Assembly (NCBI GenBank): GCA_030831165.1
Contig: JAURLP010000036.1
Span: 125,825-189,824, forward strand
Length of the DNA stretch: 64,000 nt
DNA from: Gammaproteobacteria bacterium
GTDB lineage: Bacteria; Pseudomonadota; Gammaproteobacteria; Pseudomonadales; Pseudohongiellaceae
Direction: 5' to 3'
Shown piece by piece: positions 46,851 through 56,156 of the stretch. Within the stretch, counting starts at the first letter, position 1, and each line of letters starts with the position of its first letter. A program made the translations under genes and the position numbers. A model generated the notes under the pieces. The model was not told the DNA's origin. It ran no database searches and saw only the letters and a program-made list of their open reading frames with translations.

Positions 46851-48056
46851 ATGAAGTTACATTTATTCATTATTTTACTGTCTTGGTGCATAGGCAGCTC
46901 CTCTGTTGCTCAAGACAATCCTTTTGCAATATCTGAAGCTGGGCTTGATTACTTAACTGGGCAAGCGCTGTTTGAAAAAATCTGGGTTACTGCTCCTTCT
47001 TCAACAAGAGCCAGTGATGGTTTAGGCCCACTATACAATGCACGCTCATGTGCTGAGTGTCATTTTCAAGCGGGTAAAGGCAAGTTACCTGCTGCATTAA
47101 CTTTACGCATCAATAGTGATTTTCTGGGGCAGCAAATTCAAAGCAGCGCTATTGCAGGTTTGCCTGCTGAAGCGCAGGTTGAGCTTAGTTATACAAGTAT
47201 TGTTGAAACATTGTCTGATTCGACAGAAGTTATCCTAAAAAAGCCACATTATGTCCTTAACTATATACAAACAGAAACAGGGCGACCCGAGAGAAGACAA
47301 ACAGAAATAGAAGAACTTTCCCCTAGATTTGCACCAGCCTTGTTTGGTATGGGTTTATTAGAGGTGATTCCGTTACAAGAGTTGCTAGATAAAGAAGATC
47401 CAAAAGATCATGATAATGATGGAATTTCAGGACGGGCAGGCCCTGGCCGTTTTGGCTGGAAAGCAGACGTCATTAATTTGGAGCAGCAGACCGGCAAGGC
47501 CTTAAGTTTGGATATCGGAATTAGTTCAGAATTATTCCCCAATCCATTTGGAGACTGCACACAGTTGCAAGACTATTGTTTATCTCGACCGAATGGCGCC
47601 TCCAGGGAGGATCAGAATTTGGAAATCGGTCCTCCAGGATTTGCCACCTTATTATATTTTATAAGAAACATCCCTTTACCTGTGGTTAACGTAAATAATA
47701 TGAATACTTCTGGTAAAGAGATATTTGAAAATATTGGCTGCCAGCACTGTCATCAAATTGGCTATATGCAGGGAGCGATCAACCCTTATACAGATTTGCT
47801 GTTACACGATATGGGAGATGCCCTGGCTGATAGCTTTGATAATGAATTATCCCGGGAATGGAGAACCCCGCCTTTGTGGGGACTTTCAAGCTACCAGGAA
47901 AATGATGAGCAGTACTATTTACATGATGGAAGAGCAACAAACCTGCTGGAAGCCATTTTATGGCATGGAGGAGAAGCTGAAGCTGCCAAACTGGCTTTTA
48001 AGTCTTTATCTCGATCTGCCAGGCAAGATTTAATCAATTTTTTACAAAGCATATAA
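46851..48056 (+). CDS. Di-haem oxidoreductase, DUF1111 family
   Basis: Periplasmic c-type cytochrome of 401 residues with a signal peptide (LSWCIGSSSVAQ). Two haem motifs are visible: RSCAECHF near residue 67 and IGCQHCHQ near residue 295. DGISGRAGPGRFGWKADV and YYLHDGRATNLLEAILWHGG are characteristic of DUF1111 ('thiol oxidoreductase') proteins. In pseudomonads the same family lies between two imelysin genes, as here. The next gene starts inside its stop codon. It presumably handles electrons for iron redox work; this is inference. Confidence 0.9.
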   Translation: MKLHLFIILLSWCIGSSSVAQDNPFAISEAGLDYLTGQALFEKIWVTAPSSTRASDGLGPLYNARSCAECHFQAGKGKLPAALTLRINSDFLGQQIQSSAIAGLPAEAQVELSYTSIVETLSDSTEVILKKPHYVLNYIQTETGRPERRQTEIEELSPRFAPALFGMGLLEVIPLQELLDKEDPKDHDNDGISGRAGPGRFGWKADVINLEQQTGKALSLDIGISSELFPNPFGDCTQLQDYCLSRPNGASREDQNLEIGPPGFATLLYFIRNIPLPVVNVNNMNTSGKEIFENIGCQHCHQIGYMQGAINPYTDLLLHDMGDALADSFDNELSREWRTPPLWGLSSYQENDEQYYLHDGRATNLLEAILWHGGEAEAAKLAFKSLSRSARQDLINFLQSI

Positions 48057-49132
48057 TGTTACCTATGAATAAATATATCTTGAAAATTACCAAGCTTATT
48101 TTAATTTTAATAGCCAGCCCTTTAGTACATGGGCAGAATCTGATCACACGCGATGAAGATTGGACAGCAATTAATATTGCCGTGACAGATGAGCTTATTA
48201 TTCCGGCTTATCAAAATATGGAATCAAAATCAGTAGAACTCCTGTCCTCTGCTGAAAGATTTTGTTCTGATTTAAGTGACTTAAATTTGGATAACTTAAA
48301 GAACGGCTATCAAGCATCCATGCTTGCTTGGCAGGGAATCCAGCATATTCAATTTGGGCCAATTACTTATTTCAACTGGAATTACCGGATGCAATATTGG
48401 CCAGATGAACGTGGAGCCAGTGGTCGCCAACTGGATGCATTACTTGCATCGCAAGATGAAGCAATACTCTCCAGTAGCGCATTTCCAAGACAGAGTGTAG
48501 GCGTGCAAGGTTTGCCGGCGTTAGAAAGGGTTCTTTATGATGATAATGCTATCAATGAGTTTCGAAGTGAACCGTATTTGTGTTTGCTCACAGAAACCAT
48601 CGCCAGCAATATTAATGAGATAAGCGCCGGAGTAACGCAACGCTGGCAGGATGAATTCAGGGCGCTTGTTTTAGATCCTGTTACAGGAGGACTTTATGAA
48701 GATGCCGAAGATTTGAGCATTGATTTTTTGAAGGCGCTACAAGAAGGCATAGCAAAAATAAGAGATCTAAAGCTGGCGCCAGCGCTTGGAGAGTCTTTTG
48801 ACAGCGCCAGAATCCGTTCAGCTGAATCTTGGCGGTCTGAAAGTTCTCTGGCTAATATTAAAAATAATCTGGATAGTTTGGCCTTATTATTTTCTGCCTA
48901 TAGTCCTGCATTTCATGAAGAAGATGCAGCGGTGATAAATCAGGGATTTGGCGATATAATGGAGGCACTTTCCAGTCTGCCAGCTTCATTAGAGCTAGCG
49001 TTGATAAATGAAATGCAATACGTCCAGTTACAAGCCTTGCATGCACAAATTGATGCACTACATGAGTCGCTTGAAACAGCTTTAAAGAATACTGATTTAT
49101 ATCTTGGTTTTAACAGTCTGGATGGAGACTAG
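48056..49132 (+). CDS. Second imelysin family protein
   Basis: 358-residue secreted protein with leader MNKYILKITKLILILIASPL. The start may be ATG 48056, overlapping the previous stop, or ATG 48065. The region equivalent to GxHxxE reads VQGLPALERVLYDD, so the His is replaced by Pro while the Glu remains. FGPITYFNWNYRMQYWPDERG mirrors the first imelysin's FGNPVVDEWEGRVNSWPLDEG. It is probably the paired, metal-site-divergent paralog often seen in these operons. Confidence 0.87.
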   Translation: MLPMNKYILKITKLILILIASPLVHGQNLITRDEDWTAINIAVTDELIIPAYQNMESKSVELLSSAERFCSDLSDLNLDNLKNGYQASMLAWQGIQHIQFGPITYFNWNYRMQYWPDERGASGRQLDALLASQDEAILSSSAFPRQSVGVQGLPALERVLYDDNAINEFRSEPYLCLLTETIASNINEISAGVTQRWQDEFRALVLDPVTGGLYEDAEDLSIDFLKALQEGIAKIRDLKLAPALGESFDSARIRSAESWRSESSLANIKNNLDSLALLFSAYSPAFHEEDAAVINQGFGDIMEALSSLPASLELALINEMQYVQLQALHAQIDALHESLETALKNTDLYLGFNSLDGD

Positions 49133-49133
49133 T

Positions 49134-50291
49134 ATGTCTTCATCAAGTATTCAAAACATACCCAGGCGTTCTTTTTTAAGTCTAACTGTAGCGCTTGCAT
49201 TGAACTCATCTTTTGCACTAGGTAAAGATGGAGTTAATCCGGTTTTTCTTAGTGCGGCTACTAACAGTGATAATACGCACTGGTTAAAAGCCTTTACCAT
49301 TAAAAATAATCAACTTGCTGAGCTATACAGTCATCAATTACAGGCTCGAGCACATGCAGTTGCCTTAAGTAGTAATACAGATTTTTTTGCTGTAATCGCG
49401 CGCCGGCCAGGCAGGTTTATGCTTATTGGTGATACTGTAAGCGGAAAAATTCTGCAAGAAATCGAAGCAACAGAAGGCAGACATTTTTATGGGCATGGGG
49501 TGTTTGCGAATGATGACGAATTTTTCTATACAACAGAAAGCGACTATGAGGATATGCAAGGCGATAGTGGTCGAATTGGTGTCTGGAAGATTCATAAACC
49601 ATTAAACGGCATAGTCCTTGAACGTGTTAATGAGTTCCCCACTTATGGTGTTGGGCCGCATGAACTACTTATGATGCCTGACCAACAAACATTGGTTGTG
49701 GCAAATGGAGGGATTCGTACTCATCCTGACTCAGAGCGTGAAATACTCAATGTTGACTCTATGCAACCTTCCCTGGTTTATATAAACCGATTCACAGGTG
49801 AGCTCCTGGAACAAAAGCGTTTGCCGGCTGAATTTCACCAGGCCAGTATTCGGCATTTAGATATCAATGTACAAGGGCAGGTAGCAATGTCCATGCAATT
49901 TGAAGGTGAGCCTTTTTTGGGTGTTCCCTTATTGGCAACCCATCAGCGTGGTGAGGCTATTCTCCAGATGCTTGCACCAGAGCAGGTTCAGTCCAAACTT
50001 GCTCAATATGTTGGTTCAATTCGTTACGATACAAGTGGTCACTTTCTCGTAGCCTCATGCCCACGTGCCAATGTTCTAACGTTTTGGGATGCACAAAGTG
50101 GCGAGTTTTTAAATCAAGTTCGTGCCAGAGATGCCTGTGGTGTTTGTGCTTACAAAGATGGATTTCTATACAGTGCCGGAACCGGGCAGATTAGATATTA
50201 TGATTTAACTCATCAAGCCATTACCAATTTTACACTAGGTGAAGATTTCACTACTGGTCTATTTTGGGATAACCATTTAACGGCGGTTTAG
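49134..50291 (+). CDS. DUF1513 family protein, Tat-exported
   Basis: 385 residues. The chosen ATG at 49134 is preceded by GGAGACTAGT and gives MSSSSIQNIPRRSFLSLTVA, which has the twin-arginine pattern followed by a hydrophobic stretch. The frame begins earlier (49104) inside the imelysin gene. The mature part looks like a beta-propeller: repeated segments such as ARAHAVALSSNTDFFAVIAR, FYGHGVFANDDEFFYTTESD, YGVGPHELLMMPDQQTLVVA and RHLDINVQGQVAMSMQ. DUF1513 proteins commonly close imelysin operons; no activity is known. Confidence 0.88.
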   Translation: MSSSSIQNIPRRSFLSLTVALALNSSFALGKDGVNPVFLSAATNSDNTHWLKAFTIKNNQLAELYSHQLQARAHAVALSSNTDFFAVIARRPGRFMLIGDTVSGKILQEIEATEGRHFYGHGVFANDDEFFYTTESDYEDMQGDSGRIGVWKIHKPLNGIVLERVNEFPTYGVGPHELLMMPDQQTLVVANGGIRTHPDSEREILNVDSMQPSLVYINRFTGELLEQKRLPAEFHQASIRHLDINVQGQVAMSMQFEGEPFLGVPLLATHQRGEAILQMLAPEQVQSKLAQYVGSIRYDTSGHFLVASCPRANVLTFWDAQSGEFLNQVRARDACGVCAYKDGFLYSAGTGQIRYYDLTHQAITNFTLGEDFTTGLFWDNHLTAV

Positions 50292-51452
50292 GTGTCCAAA
50301 TTCTTGAAATATTTTCTAATGTTTTTTCTATTGGTCGGATTGACAGGCAATATACTGGCAGCCGATGAGGCCGATTTACATTTAGAAAAAATGACTGATC
50401 TTGGAGCTGCTTTATTTTTCGATGTGAATCTTTCTCAAGCCCGTACACAAAGTTGTGCTACTTGTCATGATCCAGCCAGGGCATTTACAGATTACCGTGA
50501 CAGCGGAGTCTCAGCAGCAGCTTCATTAGGTGGAGATTTACTTTCATTAGGAGATAGGAATGCACCAACAATTTCCTATGCAGCATTAACCCCGGAGTTT
50601 CATATTAATGCCGAAGGTGAATTCGAAGGGGGTATGTTTTTGGATGGGCGTGAGGCCAATCTAGCAGGCCAAGCTGGCGGTCCACCTTTGAACCCCATAG
50701 AAATGGCTTTCCCTAGTAAAGAGGCAGTCATTGCACGTCTGCTAGAAAGTCAAACATATGAAAGCGCCTTTAAGAGCCTCTTTGGGGAGGAAATTTTTGC
50801 TGATGTTGATGCTGCATATAAGGCGATGACGGAAAGCATAGCTGCTTTCGAAAAGACTGAATTTTTTTCTCCTTTTGACTCCAAGTACGATCGTTACCTG
50901 CGTGGAGAATATGAACTAAGCAGGGAAGAAGAGCTAGGAATGACTTTGTTTTTTTCAGAACAATTTACTAATTGTAATCAATGTCATCAACTCAATACTT
51001 TGCCAGGCTCAGAGAGAGAAACTTTCACCAACTATCTGTTTCACAATATTGGTACTCCGGTTAATAAGGTCTTACGTGAAGCAAATGGCCTAGGCGCAGA
51101 ATATATCGACAATGGCTTACTGGAAAATCCCCAGGTTAATGATCCAGCTCAGGCTGGAAAATTTAAAGTACCGACTTTAAGAAATGTCGCTATTACTGCC
51201 CCATATATGCATAATGGCGTTTTTCAGGATTTGAAGACTGTCGTTTTGTTCTATAATAAATTCAATACCAGAAACGATTCAGCTCAAATTAATCCTGAGA
51301 CAGGAGACGTTTGGGGTGAACCAGAAGTTGCAGAAAATATTTCTATTACTGAATTAGAATCTGCACCAGCCTTGGATGAAAGAAGAATAAACGCCTTGGT
51401 AGCTTTTATGCGATTATTAACGGATAGGCGTTATGAACCCCTCATTGAATAA
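50292..51452 (+). CDS. Di-haem cytochrome c peroxidase (MauG/CcpA-like)
   Basis: 386 residues with an N-terminal leader (FLKYFLMFFLLVGLTGNILA). Two c-type haem sites are visible: QSCATCHDPARAFTD and TNCNQCHQLNT. Peroxidase-family segments include GGMFLDGREANLAGQAGGP, LNPIEMAFPSKEAVI and FKVPTLRNVAITAPYMHNG. Start is a GTG directly after the DUF1513 stop; an ATG at 50322 would lose part of the leader. It reduces hydrogen peroxide or, like MauG, oxidises a protein partner. It is probably part of the iron operon, but it is an unusual addition to the imelysin set. Confidence 0.88.
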   Translation: MSKFLKYFLMFFLLVGLTGNILAADEADLHLEKMTDLGAALFFDVNLSQARTQSCATCHDPARAFTDYRDSGVSAAASLGGDLLSLGDRNAPTISYAALTPEFHINAEGEFEGGMFLDGREANLAGQAGGPPLNPIEMAFPSKEAVIARLLESQTYESAFKSLFGEEIFADVDAAYKAMTESIAAFEKTEFFSPFDSKYDRYLRGEYELSREEELGMTLFFSEQFTNCNQCHQLNTLPGSERETFTNYLFHNIGTPVNKVLREANGLGAEYIDNGLLENPQVNDPAQAGKFKVPTLRNVAITAPYMHNGVFQDLKTVVLFYNKFNTRNDSAQINPETGDVWGEPEVAENISITELESAPALDERRINALVAFMRLLTDRRYEPLIE

Positions 51453-51482
51453 GAAAATTAAATCACAGTAAGATGTTTACTC

Positions 51483-53342
51483 ATGAAATTTGTTGATACC
51501 GAAATAAGCGCTCGCCTGGAAAATCAACTCAATGGAATTCTTGGCAGATATTGCACTCTGGTGGGCATTAATGAAGAAGCTTTGTCATCCACTCGTGTGT
51601 TTTTTGATATTTATAATATTGAAGGGAATCGATTAAGCGGCAGCAGTAATGGCGACCATATTTTGCAAAATATCTTTAAGGGTGAAACCGGAAAAATATT
51701 TACTAAAGCTATCGAATATCGGCCATTTCAGGATGCGGAATTAATAACCATGATCCAGTCTCTGGTCAGCGCTGATATTCCTCCCGCAGACTTTAAATAT
51801 ACTTCCAGGGGTGATCATTTCGCTTTTTCAAAACCTAGTGATAGTGAAAAGGCCGCTGACAATATCCGTATAGCTCATGATAAATATGCTTATTTTTTAA
51901 AATTGCTGACGGTTATAGAAAATGTGATTGAAAAACATGGTGAGCTTTTTAAAAAATGGAGTGGTTTGAACGACATTGAAAAGGTTGCCAATAATATTAA
52001 AGCATTGGATGAAATCGTTCAAAATTTAGCCATGGAACCGGACGGGTCAGATACTATTAAAACCTCAGGCCTCACGCTAGATGACCTTGGCATGCTGGTA
52101 ACACTTGAGCCTAAAGTTGCAAAAGAAGCCGGTATTACAAAAACTGAAATAAAAACCCATTGCCATTTGCCAGGCAATGCAGCAGCTGAATATATTCAAA
52201 GTTGTGGCTTGCAAAAATATGCGCAGGAAGCATTAGTAGTTGCACAGTTAATAGAATACGCTGAAAATGTAAGAAATATTGATGCGGGTTTTTATGGAAA
52301 TTTTCCTAAGGTGTTTCCGCCAGATGGATCGGGACTAAGATTTTCCTTTCACAATTTCCATCATGCTTATTTGTTGAGGGAAGGTCAGGGCGGAGTTCCC
52401 GGCGTTGATATTTCAGCTTCAATGTATAAAGACTTTGGCGGCTCTGAAGCATTAATAAAATATCTGCAAGAAAACAATCTGGTTTCAAAACTAGTTAAAC
52501 GTGAAAATGATTTTCGCCGTGGTCGAACCAATAATCTGCGTTGGTCAGAAGCCCGGTCCCTACAGGAGCTTGAAATTGCATTAGATTCTTTCGAAGATAC
52601 CCAGGCGAAAGATAGTTCGCTAAGAGAGCAACTGATTGAGCATTATTTAAACAGTGTCAGTGAAAATTTTGGAGATTTTTCCCTGGGAGAAATTGACCCG
52701 GATAGTGGTGAGGCAGTTACAGTAGTTGTTCTGCCTTCACCCAATATGGCAGGTAAGTCTACATCCTTGAAAGCTTTAGGATTGATCTTGCAAGGCGCAC
52801 TAATGGGGAGAACTATTGCAGCAGAAAGTGCAGAACTAACGGTCCCTGATCAGATTTATCATAATTTTAATGTTGAAGATGATCTGACACATCAACGCAG
52901 CACCTTTAAAGCCCAGCTTGAAAATATAAAGGACTTTTTGGATAACGCAACAATCGACAGTTTGGGTCTCTTCGATGAGCTATTTAATGGTACCAGTGCA
53001 GATTATCAGTTGGCACTTGCCTGGGCTTTTCTGGAAAAATGTACCGATCGTAAATTAAGAGTCATGATTTCCACGCATAACCGCGATCTGGAATACTATA
53101 GTGATCCGCAAGGGTATGAGCACATTAAAGGCTCTCATGGCCGACCTAATGAAACCATTAATCCGAAAGGTGGCCGTAATGCTAAAACGGTCTCTATTGG
53201 CCATGATCATAAATTCAAATATGGTTCAGAAAGAGACAGTGAAGCACTGGTTATCGCCAGTGAAGTGCTTAGCCCTAATCATGATGATATTCTTGAAAGA
53301 GCCGACAAGATATTGATTCATATCCGCTCAGCTCGAGACTAA
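51483..53342 (+). CDS. MutS-like ATPase without recognisable mismatch-binding domain
   Basis: 619-residue soluble protein. The last 220 residues are clearly the MutS ATPase: Walker A SPNMAGKSTSLKALGLIL (GPNMGGKST in MutS), the ST motif region DDLTHQRSTFKAQLENIKDF, Walker B LGLFDELFNGTSADYQLALAWAF (written here as two parts: LGLFDELFNGTS and ADYQLALAWAF) and the H motif ISTHNRDL. The preceding 400 residues are helical and resemble a lever/clamp. I see no N-terminal Phe-x-Glu mismatch domain, no Smr domain and no membrane helix. It lies 30 bases after the peroxidase gene on the same strand. Function unknown. Confidence 0.78.
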   Translation: MKFVDTEISARLENQLNGILGRYCTLVGINEEALSSTRVFFDIYNIEGNRLSGSSNGDHILQNIFKGETGKIFTKAIEYRPFQDAELITMIQSLVSADIPPADFKYTSRGDHFAFSKPSDSEKAADNIRIAHDKYAYFLKLLTVIENVIEKHGELFKKWSGLNDIEKVANNIKALDEIVQNLAMEPDGSDTIKTSGLTLDDLGMLVTLEPKVAKEAGITKTEIKTHCHLPGNAAAEYIQSCGLQKYAQEALVVAQLIEYAENVRNIDAGFYGNFPKVFPPDGSGLRFSFHNFHHAYLLREGQGGVPGVDISASMYKDFGGSEALIKYLQENNLVSKLVKRENDFRRGRTNNLRWSEARSLQELEIALDSFEDTQAKDSSLREQLIEHYLNSVSENFGDFSLGEIDPDSGEAVTVVVLPSPNMAGKSTSLKALGLILQGALMGRTIAAESAELTVPDQIYHNFNVEDDLTHQRSTFKAQLENIKDFLDNATIDSLGLFDELFNGTSADYQLALAWAFLEKCTDRKLRVMISTHNRDLEYYSDPQGYEHIKGSHGRPNETINPKGGRNAKTVSIGHDHKFKYGSERDSEALVIASEVLSPNHDDILERADKILIHIRSARD

Positions 53343-53384
53343 ATTTTAAAACAGAATAATTTTCTATCGGTAAATTAATTCTTT

Positions 53385-55538
53385 TTAGATCCTTTGCATT
53401 GCCTCAAGAATAATATTGCTTGTGAGAATCTGAGGCAGAACTTCTGCAGGCTGCGTTGGATCTGCAGGGAACATCAGATACAAAGGTACACCGCTGGTCT
53501 CATAGCGCCTTAGCACTTCAGTAATTTCAGGATCGTTATTTGTCCAGTCGCCTTTAAGATAAGTGATATTCTTCTCTGCTAGCGCGCTTTTGAATGATTC
53601 AGAGTTGAGGGCAACTTTTTCATTGACTAGACAAGTTATGCACCAGCTTGCCGTCATATTGACAAAAACAGCTTGCCCATTATTTCTCAACTGAGCCAGA
53701 CGTGCATCACTATATGCTTCATAAGATGCATCTTCACTAATCACCTGAGCGATAGACTGAGTCTCAAGTAAAGGTGATCTCACCACGCCAATTGTTATAA
53801 GAAAGCACAACATAATGATCAAGGCATTGGTATAACGCCAGAATGCGGATTGAACTTCTCTGCGATGTTGATATAACCACGCAGCCAATCCCAGCAGAAC
53901 ACATGTTGCAATTACTATAGCCATGCCATCTGTACCAGTTTGATTACCCAAGACCCATAGCAGCCAAACAACGGTTGCAAAAAGAGGGAAGGCCAGCACT
54001 TGTTTAAAGGTAAGCATCCATTTGCCAGGATGTGGAAGCAAACTTGATAGCGCCGGATTAAAAGAAATTAATAAAAACGGTAAAGCCATACCCAGACCCA
54101 GGGCAACAAAAACAGCCAGTGCAATAATGGCTGGTTGCGTAAATGCAAAACCCAGAGCGGCTCCCATAAATGGTGCTGTACACGGACTGGCGACTACACT
54201 GGCCAGAATACCGGTGAAAAATGAACCAGAATAGCCTTCTTTTTCCTGTAGCTCAGTTCCAACGCCCATAATGCTTGTGCCAAATTCAACTACTCCAGAC
54301 ATCGATAGCCCCATAATAAAAAACAGAAAAATGAGCAGACTGATAAACCAGGGAGCTTGTAGATGGAAACCCCAGCCTATGAGGGCACCACCAGCCTGCA
54401 GGGTAAGTAATACAGCAGCAAGAATCAGAAAGGCAGAGATAATACCTGCCGTATACGCCAAGCCGTGTAAACGTTTTTCCTGTTGGGAAGAATTACTGTT
54501 AGACGCCAGGCTAAGTACTTTTAAAGATAGCACCGGGAATACGCATGGCATAAGGTTAAGAATCATGCCCCCAAGCATGGCAAAAACAAAGACTAGCAAT
54601 AGGTTCATCTCTGAAGCCGAGGATGATGATCTCAGTGTTGATGCTGACGCTGCCAGAAAACCCAAGTCTGAAGCATCAATGCCGGCCGATACCGCCGTAA
54701 TTTCATACGAAATTTGTTGGCCGCTATTATCAGTCACTAATAAAAGTCCGGTAATTTCCTCAGGTGCTTCACTAAGGCGAGGATGGTGACCTTGAGATAA
54801 TTGCAGGCTAGAAAGTTGATAGGTAATTTCCTGGGGAGAGATGTAATCAAAAACTCGATGCTCTCCAGGAATAAATCTTATGGAGCTGGCATTTTCAAAA
54901 ACGGCTTCGGTGGCCTGGACCAAGAGATTTAAATTGCCGTCAGCGATAGAAAAAGTAGTATCAAAGCTCACATCACTGCTTGGTATTGATGCGCGAGTTA
55001 TCGCGAAGCCTTCGATCCATTGTGGATTTTGTGTAATTTGTGACTCAGCAAGGACTGGTAATGATAAGGCCACGGTAGCTCCGCCAGGGATGCAAATATC
55101 TTCACATTCCAGCCACTGTGCATTAGCACTGATATCCAGACTTTCAGCATCAAAAGAATCTGAAATGCTGAGAGGAACCTGTAAAAAAATCTCATCTTCG
55201 TAACCAAAATCAACCAGATCAGCTGGCAGCTCAATGCGTTTTGGGGTAGGCCAAATAATTTCACCGGCTGTGACACCTTCGGGAAGTGTCCAATCAATCT
55301 GAGTGGCACGGCCTGCATCGCCAGGATTTTTCCAATAGGTGTGCCAATTCTCCATATGGTCCAGGCGCAAGGCTACCCAGGTATCCTGACCAGGAACGAC
55401 ACCTGTCATTTCAGCGACTAGCTCAGCATCGACATGTTCGCCAACAACCACTTGTGCCTGCCCATTGAAACTCAGCAGAATAAGTAGTGAGAGTAATAAT
55501 TGTGAAAATTTTGATTTCATAAGGTCTTGAAGACTCAT
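53385..55538 (-). CDS. ScsB/DsbD-like protein-disulfide reductase
   Basis: 717 residues passing reducing power across the inner membrane. A signal peptide is followed by a periplasmic immunoglobulin-like domain with CEDIC (Cys pair). A transmembrane core starts about residue 310, with PCVFPVLSLKVLSLAS and SPCTAPFMGAALGFA holding its redox Cys residues. The C-terminal thioredoxin-like domain has ASWCITCLVNEKVAL (WCxxC). The C-x3-C N-terminal domain and the overall order resemble ScsB more than E. coli DsbD. Start may be the first Met or the Met seven residues in; neither has a clear ribosome site. Confidence 0.88.
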   Translation of the reverse strand: MSLQDLMKSKFSQLLLSLLILLSFNGQAQVVVGEHVDAELVAEMTGVVPGQDTWVALRLDHMENWHTYWKNPGDAGRATQIDWTLPEGVTAGEIIWPTPKRIELPADLVDFGYEDEIFLQVPLSISDSFDAESLDISANAQWLECEDICIPGGATVALSLPVLAESQITQNPQWIEGFAITRASIPSSDVSFDTTFSIADGNLNLLVQATEAVFENASSIRFIPGEHRVFDYISPQEITYQLSSLQLSQGHHPRLSEAPEEITGLLLVTDNSGQQISYEITAVSAGIDASDLGFLAASASTLRSSSSASEMNLLLVFVFAMLGGMILNLMPCVFPVLSLKVLSLASNSNSSQQEKRLHGLAYTAGIISAFLILAAVLLTLQAGGALIGWGFHLQAPWFISLLIFLFFIMGLSMSGVVEFGTSIMGVGTELQEKEGYSGSFFTGILASVVASPCTAPFMGAALGFAFTQPAIIALAVFVALGLGMALPFLLISFNPALSSLLPHPGKWMLTFKQVLAFPLFATVVWLLWVLGNQTGTDGMAIVIATCVLLGLAAWLYQHRREVQSAFWRYTNALIIMLCFLITIGVVRSPLLETQSIAQVISEDASYEAYSDARLAQLRNNGQAVFVNMTASWCITCLVNEKVALNSESFKSALAEKNITYLKGDWTNNDPEITEVLRRYETSGVPLYLMFPADPTQPAEVLPQILTSNIILEAMQRI

Positions 55539-55658
55539 TTAGTCATGCAATGTTACAGATCTTACTGATTTTTACAGAGTTTATCAGCTTTAGGCTAAGT
55601 AGAATTAAGGAAAAATTATGTATTTGAACTTGTTAAGAAATGTTAAATTTCAACTTCT

Positions 55659-56156
55659 TCACTCACTGGTAATTATTTTGACTCCATCGTTGTTAGAAAA
55701 AATCAGACTTTTAATGAAAGATCCGTAATCAACATTGAGATAGTTGCGCATGTCTGGCCAATAATTTCTGAGCATGCCATGCTCAATTTTCATTGATTGA
55801 GGAACCCCAGATGTCTCTGCTTCCTGATAGATGTAAAAGAATTCTGCTTCCAGTTCGGCGCCGACGAGCGCCAAAGGAATTTTTTCTCCATTGGCTTGCC
55901 ATAGCTTAAACGTACTACCTAGCTCGACACTCACCAAGGCTTGAGCTGGTAAACTATCAAGTCCGCCTTGTGCCTGAATCAGGTTGCCAAAAGCATGCTC
56001 GACATCATGCGCATATATTTGATGTATTACTTCCAGTCGTTGTGTTCGCGGATTAAATGCTATTGTTGTGAGTAATGTTTGCTCGAGATGAGCCTGTGTC
56101 TGCATTGCCACCAGGATAGTCAGCAATGCAAACAAAATAAGATTCTGGAAACGCAT
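55659..56156 (-). CDS. DUF6702-like secreted protein
   Basis: 165 residues, signal peptide LILFALLTILVAMQTQA-H. The mature part opens with HLEQTLLTTIAFNPRTQRLEV and HQIYAHDVEHAF. This pattern (His at the mature start, T-x-I-x-x-N-x-x-x-x-x-L-E-V, and I-x-x-H-D-x-E) is found in DUF6702 proteins. Their genes sit beside M1 metallopeptidase genes. Here the M1 gene ends at the base before its start. Function unknown. Confidence 0.72.
   Translation of the reverse strand: MRFQNLILFALLTILVAMQTQAHLEQTLLTTIAFNPRTQRLEVIHQIYAHDVEHAFGNLIQAQGGLDSLPAQALVSVELGSTFKLWQANGEKIPLALVGAELEAEFFYIYQEAETSGVPQSMKIEHGMLRNYWPDMRNYLNVDYGSFIKSLIFSNNDGVKIITSE

Noticed and set aside
53343..53384. GAATAATTT/AAATTAATTC hairpin between the convergent MutS-like and ScsB genes
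   Set aside because: Stem is interrupted and all A/T; too weak to call a terminator.
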